A stretch of DNA of 64,000 nt from Thermohalobaculum sp964576075 (GTDB lineage Bacteria > Pseudomonadota > Alphaproteobacteria > Rhodobacterales > Rhodobacteraceae), in the NCBI GenBank assembly GCA_964576075.1, contig CAZNTX010000006.1, positions 16,801-80,800 of the forward strand. Direction: 5' to 3'. Within the stretch, counting starts at the first letter, position 1. Each line of letters opens with the position of its first letter. Below the pieces are notes generated by a model that ran no database searches, had not been told where the DNA came from, and was given only the letters and a program-made list of their open reading frames with translations. The translations under genes and the position numbers were made by a program. Positions 1 through 8,771 of the stretch are shown here, one piece after another.

Positions 1-10
1 CGGCCGAGTG

Positions 11-736
11 ATGGCGCGCCCCCCGAAGAAGGGCGGCGGGCGGGACCGCGCGCTCCATGTCCGCGTCAAGACCGCCAAGGGCCGCAAGCTCTCCTCCACC
101 CGCTGGCTCGAACGCCAGCTCAACGACCCCTATGTCGTTCGCGCCCGCCGCGAGGGCTATCGCGGCCGCGCCGCCTACAAGCTCGCCGAGATGGACGACC
201 GGCTGCGCATCCTCCTCCCCGGCGCCCGCGTCGTGGATCTCGGCTGCGCCCCCGGCGGGTGGTGCCAGGTCGCCGTCGAGCGCGTGAACGCCCGGGGCGC
301 CAAGCAGGGCAAGGCCGTCGGCCGCGTCATCGGCCTCGACATCCAGCCGGTCGAACCGATCCCGGGCGCAGAGCTCGTCGAGGCCGATTTCCTGGAGGAA
401 GGCGCGGACGACCGCCTGAAGGCGCTCCTCGACGGCCCCGCCGACATCGTCCTCTCCGACATGGCCGCCCCGGCGACCGGCCACAAGCCGACCGACCATC
501 TGAAGATCATGGCCCTCGCCGAGGCCGCCGCGGACTTCGCCATGGAGGTCCTCGCCCCGAACGGCGCCTTCGTCGCCAAGGTCCTCCAGGGCGGCACCGA
601 GGGCGCGCTGCTTGCCACCCTGAAGCGCCGCTTCGCCAAGGTCCAACACCTCAAGCCCCCCGCGAGCCGCGCCGACAGCGCCGAGATGTATGTCGCCGCC
701 ACCGGCTTCCGCGCCGACCCTGCCGCAGAGCCCTGA
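11..736 (+). CDS. rlmE: 23S rRNA (uridine-2'-O)-methyltransferase RlmE
   Basis: FtsJ/RlmE family enzyme of 241 residues that 2'-O-methylates a uridine in the A-loop of 23S rRNA using S-adenosylmethionine. The SAM-binding motif VVDLGCAPGGW follows a conserved YKLAEMD segment. The family's K-D-K-E catalytic tetrad can be placed at about Lys57, Asp150 (LSDMAAP), Lys190 (VAKVLQGG) and Glu225 (SAEMY). Length and motif order are normal; the N-terminal extension of about 25 residues is basic and likely rRNA-binding. A GTG at 8 directly precedes the ATG used here. Only seven bases lie upstream, so the start cannot be settled and any operon partner lies outside the window. The family assignment is firm. 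Confidence 0.95.
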   Translation: MARPPKKGGGRDRALHVRVKTAKGRKLSSTRWLERQLNDPYVVRARREGYRGRAAYKLAEMDDRLRILLPGARVVDLGCAPGGWCQVAVERVNARGAKQGKAVGRVIGLDIQPVEPIPGAELVEADFLEEGADDRLKALLDGPADIVLSDMAAPATGHKPTDHLKIMALAEAAADFAMEVLAPNGAFVAKVLQGGTEGALLATLKRRFAKVQHLKPPASRADSAEMYVAATGFRADPAAEP

Positions 737-788
737 CCCCCGCGGGACCCGCGTCCGCGCGCAGGCGCGGGCGTGGGGGAAATGGAAT

Positions 789-811
789 GGCTTCGGGCCC
801 CGCCCGAAGCC
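789..811. terminator. Hairpin between convergent rlmE and hydrolase genes
   Basis: A perfect 9-base-pair inverted repeat (ggcttcggg / cccgaagcc) with a 5-base loop lies between two converging genes. On the minus strand it is followed by ATTCCATTT, so it could stop transcription in both directions. There is no long T tract. Confidence 0.55.
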
Positions 812-832
812 GCCGCCAGATAGGAGCCCCCC

Positions 833-1966
833 TCAGCCCGCGTCGAGCGCCTCCCGGGCCTTGCCGTCGCGCGTGAGCCGCCAGCGGCGGTCGCCGGCGG
901 GGCGGCGCCAGGACATCTCCGCGGCCGTCTTGCCGGCGAGCACCGCGCGCACGTCGCGCAGCACCTCGGGCGCCAGGCGGTAATACTGATGGCGCTGCAG
1001 CCCGTCCGCCGGCGTCCAGGAGACTTCGGCGCAGTCGATGGCCTCCACCCGGTCCGGCAGCGCCGAGATCCGCCGCGGCCCGCGATGGCCGAGCCGGTCG
1101 CCCTGGTTCGGCTTGGCGTCCGAGAGCGACAGCGCCCGGTCGTTGCCCGCATGATAGACCGCGACGCGCTGGGCGATGTCGAAGAGCGGCGCGAGCCAGC
1201 CATCCTTCTCGAGCGCGTCGTCCTCGATGTCCGAGGCCATCAGGAACACCGTCTCGAACACCCGCCGGAGCGGCCGCCCGTCCTCGCGCAGGATGTCGAG
1301 CAATTCCTGCAGGGCGTGCCGCAGCGCCCAGTTCCCCATGCTGTGGGCGACCAGATGGACCCGCTGCAGGCACCGCTCCTCCCGCGCGAGCGACGACAGA
1401 TAGTCGAACAGCCGCATCGCCGCCCGCCCCATCGCCTGCCCGGAATTGCGCGCGTCGCGCCGGTCGCTCGAATAGGCCCAGCCGAGGTCGTCGTCGAGAA
1501 AGAGCTTCGCGTCCGAGGGCCAGGCGAAGGCGAAGGCCAGCGGCTCGCGGCCCCGGGCGGCGAGCGCGCCGCTCTCGGGATCGGTCATCGGCGCGAGATA
1601 GGCGTCGCGCAGCTCCGCGGCCCGGCACATGGCGCTCTCGAAGCTGTTGGCGAAACCGTGCAGAAAGACGAGGGCGTCGCGCGGATCGTCGCGCATCGTC
1701 GCCCGCATCTCGTCGAACATCGCGGTGGAGCCCGGGATTTCCGCCTGCGCCTCGCCCGCGGGGGTCTCCGGATAGAGCTCCGCCTGGCCGCAGGAATAGG
1801 TGGCGTCGCCATCGCGCCAGGGATGGCGGCCGGGATGGTGGGTCACGCCCACCCGGCCGACGCGGTAGAGGAACGGGCGCTCCTCGTTGTAGCCGGTGCC
1901 GAACTCGGCCGGGCTCTCGCCGAGCACGGTCCGGTTGGTCGCGAAATAGATCCTGTTGGTGGCCAT
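833..1966 (-). CDS. Alpha/beta hydrolase, DUF900 family
   Basis: A 377-residue protein of the DUF900 alpha/beta-hydrolase family, whose substrate is unknown. The N terminus MATNRIYFATNR is typical of the family. LVFLHGFANSFE is the oxyanion-hole strand and loop. VAHSMGNW carries the nucleophilic serine (about Ser209) in a modified G-x-S-x-G elbow. There is no signal peptide, so it is probably cytoplasmic. The start has a good GGAGAG ribosome site. The gene is separate from the downstream ureohydrolase (56 bases), and neighbours do not suggest a substrate. The fold is confident; the function is not known. Confidence 0.8.
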   Translation of the reverse strand: MATNRIYFATNRTVLGESPAEFGTGYNEERPFLYRVGRVGVTHHPGRHPWRDGDATYSCGQAELYPETPAGEAQAEIPGSTAMFDEMRATMRDDPRDALVFLHGFANSFESAMCRAAELRDAYLAPMTDPESGALAARGREPLAFAFAWPSDAKLFLDDDLGWAYSSDRRDARNSGQAMGRAAMRLFDYLSSLAREERCLQRVHLVAHSMGNWALRHALQELLDILREDGRPLRRVFETVFLMASDIEDDALEKDGWLAPLFDIAQRVAVYHAGNDRALSLSDAKPNQGDRLGHRGPRRISALPDRVEAIDCAEVSWTPADGLQRHQYYRLAPEVLRDVRAVLAGKTAAEMSWRRPAGDRRWRLTRDGKAREALDAG

Positions 1967-2022
1967 GGACGCTCTCCTTCGACTGGCGCCGGGGAGCGTA
2001 TCGCAGCCGATTTAACCCGAGG

Positions 2023-2979
2023 TTAGCTCAAATTGCCCCGAGCCGCGAGGATCCGTCCGATCAGGTTGAGGAGAAGCTGCGCCGCGAGGATCTGGGTCGA
2101 GCCCGTGGGGTCGTAATCCGGCGCCACCTCCACGAGATCGACGCCGACCACCGGGCGGCTCGCCACCGCCCCCGCGAGCAGCTCGAGCACCTCGTAATAG
2201 AGGAAGCCGCCATGCGACGGGGTCCCGGTGCCGGGCGCGATGGAGGGGCAGAAGCCGTCGATGTCGATGGTGATGTAAAGCGGCGCCTCCGGCAGGCGGG
2301 CGAGCACCCCCTCGGTCCCGAGCGCGCGCACCTGGCGCACGGAGAGGATGTCCGAGCCCATGGCGCGGGCGTCGTCATAGCCCTCCTTCGCCGTCGAGGA
2401 GACGTTGCGGATGCCGAGCTGGGTGAGGCCCGAGACCCAGGGCTTCTCGGCGGCGCGGCGCATGGGGTTGCCGTGGCCCCGGGTGACGCCGTGGCGGATG
2501 TCGACGAAATCGAGATGCGCGTCGATCTGGAGGACGTGGAAGGGGGGACGGCCCTCATACGCCTCGATCGCGGGGATAGTGACCGAATGGTCCCCCCCGA
2601 TCACCACCGGCAGCGCGCCGGCGGCGAGGATCGCCTCGACGCCCGCGCGGATGTTGGCGTGGCTCGCGAGCGTGTCGGTGTGCACGATGTCCGCATCGCC
2701 GAGATCGACGATGCGGGTCCCGGGGCCGAGATAGGTCCGGTCGTCCTCGTGGTCATAGGCGCCCGCATGGCCGAAGGAGAAGAGCGTCGAGGCCTCGCGC
2801 ACCGCGCGAGGGCCGAAGCGCGCGCCGGGGCGGAACTGCGTGCCCGCGTCGAAGGGGGCGCCGAGGATGGCGACATCCGCGTCGATGACACGCCAATCGG
2901 GCTGCACCGGGGATTTTCCGAAGCTCGGGATGCCGACGAAAGGCAGATCGAGCCGCCCGCTCTCGTAGCCGTGGCTCAT
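2023..2979 (-). CDS. speB: Agmatinase-like ureohydrolase
   Basis: A 318-residue arginase/agmatinase superfamily protein, expected to hydrolyse a guanidino compound such as agmatine to urea plus an amine with two Mn ions. The metal residues are all visible: His131 in GGDHS, Asp153, His155 and Asp157 in DAHLD, and Asp239 and Asp241 in DIDGF. The general-acid-region histidine (His169, RGHGNP) and the guanidinium-binding glutamate (Glu284, DLVEVAP) are also kept. One family residue differs: the third Asp of DxDxxD is Cys244, which is not a metal ligand. It follows the thiolase gene on the same strand after 106 bases. Of three ureohydrolases in the window this is the only one with an intact active site. 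The exact substrate among agmatine, guanidinobutyrate and related compounds is unsure. Confidence 0.85.
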   Translation of the reverse strand: MSHGYESGRLDLPFVGIPSFGKSPVQPDWRVIDADVAILGAPFDAGTQFRPGARFGPRAVREASTLFSFGHAGAYDHEDDRTYLGPGTRIVDLGDADIVHTDTLASHANIRAGVEAILAAGALPVVIGGDHSVTIPAIEAYEGRPPFHVLQIDAHLDFVDIRHGVTRGHGNPMRRAAEKPWVSGLTQLGIRNVSSTAKEGYDDARAMGSDILSVRQVRALGTEGVLARLPEAPLYITIDIDGFCPSIAPGTGTPSHGGFLYYEVLELLAGAVASRPVVGVDLVEVAPDYDPTGSTQILAAQLLLNLIGRILAARGNLS

Positions 2980-3085
2980 GGGCGGCTCCGCCGCGGCGCG
3001 AAGCGCCTCATCGAGCCCCTCCGGGCTCTCTTCGGCGCATCGCTCCGCGATGAGAGGCCGCAGGGCCTCGAAGAGCGCTGCGCGC

Positions 3086-4267
<1,182 letters not shown>

Positions 4268-4350
4268 GGGGGTCTCTCCTTTGCTCTCCCGGGCGCCCCG
4301 GATCTGGGGTCCGGGGTCGGGCGCAGTCTGGCGGAAGCGGGCGGACAAGC

Positions 4351-4379
4351 AAAGCCCCGCGCCGGGGGGGCGCGGGGCT
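4351..4379 (-). terminator. Terminator after the PstS-OmpA gene
   Basis: A perfect 9-base-pair stem (agccccgcg / cgcggggct) with a 9-base loop lies just past the stop codon of the PstS-OmpA fusion gene. Read on the minus strand, the stem is followed by TTTGCTTG, a short T-rich run. This fits a factor-independent terminator separating it from the thiolase gene. Confidence 0.65.
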
Positions 4380-4405
4380 CGCGATGTCGCGGCAGGTGGG
4401 GCGGA

Positions 4406-5989
4406 TCAGCGGATCCAGACCTCCACGCGGCGGTTGGCGACGCGGCCGGCGAAGGTGGTGTTGCAGCCCACGGGCGTCAGCTCGCCGAAGCCGCGGACGC
4501 TGATATTGGCGCCCTGGAAGTCGCCGGCCCCGGCCTCGTTGATCACCGCCTCGTTCATGGTGAAGAGCACGCCCTGGGCGCGGCGGGTGGCGAGCGCCTG
4601 GTTGAGCTCGAACTGGCCGATCGAGTCGGTGAAGCCGACGAGCAGGATCTCCTTGCCCTCATACTTGCCGGCGATGATGTCGCGGGCGAAGCGCTCGGCG
4701 TCCTTCTGGCTCTGCGCGGTGAGCTGCGAGGAGCCCGGCGTGAAGCGGAAGGTGGTGGAGAGACGCTCGGCGTCGCGGAACTCGGTCAGCATCTCGCGCA
4801 TCAGGTCGAGGGAGAACTCCTCCTCCTCGGTGATCGCGTAGGTGAGACGCAGACCCTGCTCGCGCAGCGACTGGCCCTCGGGCACGAGGCTGATGAAGCC
4901 CGAATCCTCGATGAAGGGCGCCGCGTCGTCGGACAGGGCGAACTGCATAAGGTTCTTGGCGTGGGCCGAGACGTCGCGGTCCGACGAATAGAGATAGAGC
5001 CGGCGCGCGAGCGGATATTCGTCCGCCTTGATCGCGAAGGTCGTCGGATAGGAGAGCAGGCCGCATTCCAGCCGGATCGGCAGCACCTGCGCCGCGCGGG
5101 CATAGGCGAAGCCGGTGAAGCCGACACCGTTCGGGTCGGAGGCCACGCTGTCGGAGAGCTCGGCATTCGATTCGAAGCGCCGGGCGTCCTCGGTGACGGT
5201 GACGCCGTTCGGATCGAGCACGAGCGACTTGAAGGTGTCGAAGGTGCCGGAGCGGTCGTCGCGGGCATAGACGTTGATCGCCCGGTCGAGGCCGCCGAGC
5301 TCCGACCAATTGGTGACCTGCCCGGAGAAGATCTGCGCGATCTCGGTCAGCGAGATCGAGCGGACCGGATTGCTCGGATGGGTGATGATGATCAGCCCGT
5401 CGAGCGCCACGACGTTCTCGCGGTCGGTGTTGCGCGGATCGGGGATGCCGGAGTCGTTGAGCAGCACCACCTCGTCGTCCCTGATCGGACGGGACGCCAT
5501 GCCGATGGCGGCGTCGCCCGAGGCGAGGCCGGGGAAGGACGTGCCCGACCCGTGCGCGCGCAGGTCGATGGTGGCCATGTCCTCGCCGGTCTCGTGGACG
5601 ATGCGCAGGATCGTTTCGTTCTCCTCGGCGCCCGGCTCGCGCACCAGCGTGGCCTCGAGCGTGTCCGAATAGCCCTCGATCAGCGAGGGCATGAGCGAGG
5701 CCCCGATGGCGTTGGAGCCGAACACCCCGAATTCCGCCCCGAAGAGCTGGTTCTCGGGGCAGGCATCGCCTTCGCAGGTCACCTGGAAAACGTCGATCTC
5801 CAGCGTGCCGAGGCGCGTCTCGAGCGTGTAGGTCGTCCCGTCGAAATCGACGAGGTTGCCGCGCAGCTGGGTGAAGCCGTCGAAAGACTTCAGCGTGATC
5901 GTGTTGGGCCCCTCCTGGGCGTGGCCGAGGGCCCCGAAGCCCAGGGCCGCCACGACCGCGCAGCCGATACCGTAACGCATGCTTCGCAT
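4406..5989 (-). CDS. Phosphate-type substrate-binding protein fused to OmpA domain
   Basis: A 527-residue exported protein. It starts with a signal peptide that probably ends after GHA. Residues of roughly 90-350 resemble the PstS-like periplasmic phosphate-binding fold, with segments such as GSGTSFPGLASGDAAIGMASR and DDRSGTFDTF. The last 120 residues form an OmpA-like peptidoglycan-binding domain with VGFTDSIG, ATRRAQGV and a closing ANRRVEVW. It probably sits in the periplasm anchored to peptidoglycan and may sense or buffer an anion. No pst permease or ATPase genes are near, so transport is not implied. The start was chosen from a GAGGGG site 8 bases upstream; an ATG at 5980 is the alternative. 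It follows the 812-residue envelope gene after 50 bases, likely in one operon. Confidence 0.8.
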   Translation of the reverse strand: MRSMRYGIGCAVVAALGFGALGHAQEGPNTITLKSFDGFTQLRGNLVDFDGTTYTLETRLGTLEIDVFQVTCEGDACPENQLFGAEFGVFGSNAIGASLMPSLIEGYSDTLEATLVREPGAEENETILRIVHETGEDMATIDLRAHGSGTSFPGLASGDAAIGMASRPIRDDEVVLLNDSGIPDPRNTDRENVVALDGLIIITHPSNPVRSISLTEIAQIFSGQVTNWSELGGLDRAINVYARDDRSGTFDTFKSLVLDPNGVTVTEDARRFESNAELSDSVASDPNGVGFTGFAYARAAQVLPIRLECGLLSYPTTFAIKADEYPLARRLYLYSSDRDVSAHAKNLMQFALSDDAAPFIEDSGFISLVPEGQSLREQGLRLTYAITEEEEFSLDLMREMLTEFRDAERLSTTFRFTPGSSQLTAQSQKDAERFARDIIAGKYEGKEILLVGFTDSIGQFELNQALATRRAQGVLFTMNEAVINEAGAGDFQGANISVRGFGELTPVGCNTTFAGRVANRRVEVWIR

Positions 5990-6039
5990 TCTCACTCCCC
6001 TCATTCCCGTCTCTCGACCCTTCTGAGACCCCGGCGGGC

Positions 6040-8478
6040 TCACCGCCTGGAGATAACGATATCTCTGACGGCGGCATCGTCCAAGCGATTGCCGTAATCG
6101 GCGACCTCGTTGCAGCCGATCGCGCCGATGATGGCCCGGCGCTCGCGCTCCATCTGACCGAAGGTGGCGCGCACGACCCGGTAGGCGGGGGCCGCGAAGG
6201 GGCCGTTCCCGCAGGTCTCGCGCGCGCCGACGCGGCGACGCGAGGCGAAGTCGATCAGCAGGTCGACCACCTCCGCATCCACCGAGCGGCGCACGTAATG
6301 GGTGTAGACCCGCAGCGAATCGCCCACGCCGCGCGGCGCGTCGTGGCGCAGCAGATAGCCGGAGCCGCGCCGGCGCGCCGTGCGCGGATCGCCGAGATTC
6401 TCCGGGCGGATATGGCCCGGCGACCAGAAGTCGTCGAAGGCGCTCTTGGCATGCAGCTCGAGGGTCACCGGCGCGTTCCAGACGAGGGCGACGCGGACGA
6501 TCCGGTCCGTCCCGGAGAAGGGGATCTCGGCGGTGAGCGAGGTGCCGTCGGGATAGGCGAGCTCGATCTGCGAGCTGCGCTGGAAGCCGGGCACGGAGAA
6601 GGCCGCGCCGCCGTCGGCGTCGACGATCGCGCCGAGCTCGATGCCCTCGTAGCGCAGCAGGATCGGTTGGCCGACGAAGCAGGGCGCGTCGACGATCACC
6701 CGGGTAATCGCATGGGCCTGCGGCGCGATGTTGACCTGTGGCAGCACCACGCAGCGCGCCTCGGCGGGGCTGCGGGCCGCGAGCTCGATATCCTCCGAGC
6801 CGGGCTCGACGGCGGGGCGGTCCGGGTCGATCGCCGGGCGGTCCGGGTCGAAAGCGGGCTGGTCGGGGTCGATCGCCGGGCGGTCCGGGTCGAAGGCGGG
6901 CTGATCGGGGTCGATCGCCGGGCGGTCCGGGTCGAAGGCCGGCTGGTCGGGATCGAAGCGGCGGACGGTGCGCCCGGGCAGGTCGAAGCCCTGGTCGATC
7001 GGCGCGGGAGCCGCGAGCTCGGCCGGCGCGTCGTCGGTCTCCACGGGCACGATGGTGAGCGGCATCCGCCCGATGGCGAGCACGTCGCCGAGCCCGCTCT
7101 CCGGCGCGACGAGCGCGATTCGCCCGCTCTCCTCGGAGGAGATCTTGGGCATCGGGGCGCGGGGCACCTTGGCGTCGAGTTCCTCCGGCCCGGCGCCGAT
7201 CTGCGGCAGGCTCGGCTTCTCGAACATCTCGGGGCGCCGGTCGAACCGGGCGATGCCGAAGGTCGCGCGGGGGCGCATGTCGCCGGAGAGGCGGCGCACG
7301 GGCTGGCCGTCGGCCGCCTCGGGCGGCGCGCTGAGTTGCGAGATGCGGTCGCCGCCGAAGCCCCCGGGGCGCAAGCCGCCGATGGCCGGGCGGCGGACCT
7401 GCGGCTCCTGTGCCTCCGCGCGGGCCTCGCCGGGCGCGGGAACCGGCGCTGCCGGCTCGGGCGCGCGGGCGATGGCGAGCGGGGCGTCGGGCCCCGCGGG
7501 GTCGGCGCCGCGGCGGGGGGCGTCCTCGGCGATCGCCCCGGCGCCGGGGGTCGGCGGGAGATCGGCGATGGGGTCCGGGCGCCAGGCCTCGGCGGGCTGC
7601 GTGCGGGCCGGCGCCGGCTCGGCGAGGGCGAGAGCGCCAGGCGCGGGGGCTGCCTGGCTGCGCGCGCGGGTCGCGCGGGAGAGCAGCCCGCCGCGGCTCG
7701 CGGCGGCGGCGAAGTCGTCGTTCTGCGAATCGTCGAGCCGGGCGGTCAGCTGCGCCGGCGCCTGGGGCGCTTGCGCGGCCGGACGGGCGACGGGCTCGGC
7801 GCGGCCGGCGGGCGCGATGGTTTGGCTGCCGCCCGCATCGGGCGCGAACCCCGAAGGCGCGGCGAGCCGGCCGGCGGCCGGGGCTGCGGGCGCCTCCGGG
7901 CCGTCGAGCCCGAGAGCCGCGGTGTCGAAGCCGGTCAGGCTTGGCGCTGCGGGGGCGAGGGGGGCGGCGCGGCGCACCGGATCTGGTGCGGCGCCCGGGC
8001 GCACCGGATCGGGCGCGGCCGCGGCAGAGGGCGCGGGGCGCGGCGTCGGCCGCGGGGCGGCGGCGACGGCCGGCCCGTCCGCATCCAGCGCCTCGGGGCG
8101 GACGAAGACGGTGACCTCCGCGGTCGCGTCCTGCGCGCGCAGGCCGATGCCGTAGGAGAAATCCTGCGCCCCGGCGCACCGGGCCTCCGGCGTGTAGGTG
8201 ACGAGCCCGTCGCGCACGAAGGCGGTGCCGCAGCCGGGCGCGCTGACGATTTCGAGATTGGCGCGGTCGCGCGCGGTGAGGCCGGTGTCGTTGCCGAGGA
8301 CGTCGATCTTGATCGAGGTGCCGCTCTCGGTCGCGACCTCGTCGGGCGCGAGGGCGAGGGCGCCGGACTCGCCGGTGAAGAACTCCAGGAGCGGGCCGCC
8401 CCGTTGAACGACGGTGCCTATGGCTATCATCAGCACGACCCCGCTCAGGATCGATATGAACCGGTCATCCTTGAACAC
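6040..8478 (-). CDS. Large membrane-anchored envelope protein with proline-rich heptad repeats
   Basis: An 812-residue protein of unknown function. Residues about 7-27 form one hydrophobic segment after a short MFKDDRF lead, suggesting an inner-membrane anchor with the rest in the periplasm. Residues about 40-130 look like a cadherin/Ig-like tandem domain (IDVLGNDTG, VTYTPEA, DFSYGI). A long Ala/Pro-rich low-complexity stretch follows, to about residue 480. It ends in seven copies of the heptad [FI]DPD[QR]PA. The last 250 residues are a globular domain with four cysteines that I do not recognise. It lies directly upstream of the PstS-OmpA gene on the same strand, so the two may form an anchor-and-wall pair. 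Divergent to the molybdenum hydroxylase gene. Confidence 0.6.
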   Translation of the reverse strand: MFKDDRFISILSGVVLMIAIGTVVQRGGPLLEFFTGESGALALAPDEVATESGTSIKIDVLGNDTGLTARDRANLEIVSAPGCGTAFVRDGLVTYTPEARCAGAQDFSYGIGLRAQDATAEVTVFVRPEALDADGPAVAAAPRPTPRPAPSAAAAPDPVRPGAAPDPVRRAAPLAPAAPSLTGFDTAALGLDGPEAPAAPAAGRLAAPSGFAPDAGGSQTIAPAGRAEPVARPAAQAPQAPAQLTARLDDSQNDDFAAAASRGGLLSRATRARSQAAPAPGALALAEPAPARTQPAEAWRPDPIADLPPTPGAGAIAEDAPRRGADPAGPDAPLAIARAPEPAAPVPAPGEARAEAQEPQVRRPAIGGLRPGGFGGDRISQLSAPPEAADGQPVRRLSGDMRPRATFGIARFDRRPEMFEKPSLPQIGAGPEELDAKVPRAPMPKISSEESGRIALVAPESGLGDVLAIGRMPLTIVPVETDDAPAELAAPAPIDQGFDLPGRTVRRFDPDQPAFDPDRPAIDPDQPAFDPDRPAIDPDQPAFDPDRPAIDPDRPAVEPGSEDIELAARSPAEARCVVLPQVNIAPQAHAITRVIVDAPCFVGQPILLRYEGIELGAIVDADGGAAFSVPGFQRSSQIELAYPDGTSLTAEIPFSGTDRIVRVALVWNAPVTLELHAKSAFDDFWSPGHIRPENLGDPRTARRRGSGYLLRHDAPRGVGDSLRVYTHYVRRSVDAEVVDLLIDFASRRRVGARETCGNGPFAAPAYRVVRATFGQMERERRAIIGAIGCNEVADYGNRLDDAAVRDIVISRR
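6808..6957 (-). repeat. Seven in-frame heptad repeats [FI]DPD[QR]PA
   Basis: Within the 812-residue envelope gene, 150 bases encode seven tandem 7-residue units, F/I-D-P-D-Q/R-P-A. At DNA level the copies alternate in a 42-base higher-order unit that is nearly identical three times. This suggests recent duplication and possible length variation. The acidic-proline pattern resembles extended periplasmic or wall-spanning linkers. Confidence 0.85.
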
Positions 8479-8771
8479 CGCAGGTCACCCCTGATTCGTC
8501 CCACCTCGAACTGAACCCAAGAAAACGCGCACCTCCACAGGGTTGGGAGTTTGTCTTAAATTCCCGCATAGTGCAAGTGAAACGCGGCTGGAACAATCAG
8601 AACGCGATCCCTCGCACCTCCCCCTGCGGAATGGCTAGCACAACCATGGGGCGTTGTCATGGAAATTGGCGCGCCCGCCGGATGCGTGGAGGGCTCGCGG
8701 AGGTGGCCAGCCGGCCCCGGCGGGCGATATGGGAGAGGAAGGGCGCGAGCGCGGATGAGGGAGAGGGCGCG
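8479..8771. other. Divergent intergenic region before the molybdenum hydroxylase gene
   Basis: This 293-base region separates the envelope gene (leftward) from the molybdenum hydroxylase gene (rightward). It is less GC-rich than its surroundings near 8500-8600. A weak promoter-like pair, TTGGGA (8543-8548) and CATAGT (8567-8572) with 18 bases between, points right. No gene is supported here. A longer in-frame extension of the downstream gene exists, but its codons look non-coding. Confidence 0.35.

Noticed and set aside
8640..8657. Inverted repeat ACAAC / GTTGT before the molybdenum hydroxylase gene
   Set aside because: Only five bases per arm and no regulator gene beside it; too short to call an operator.
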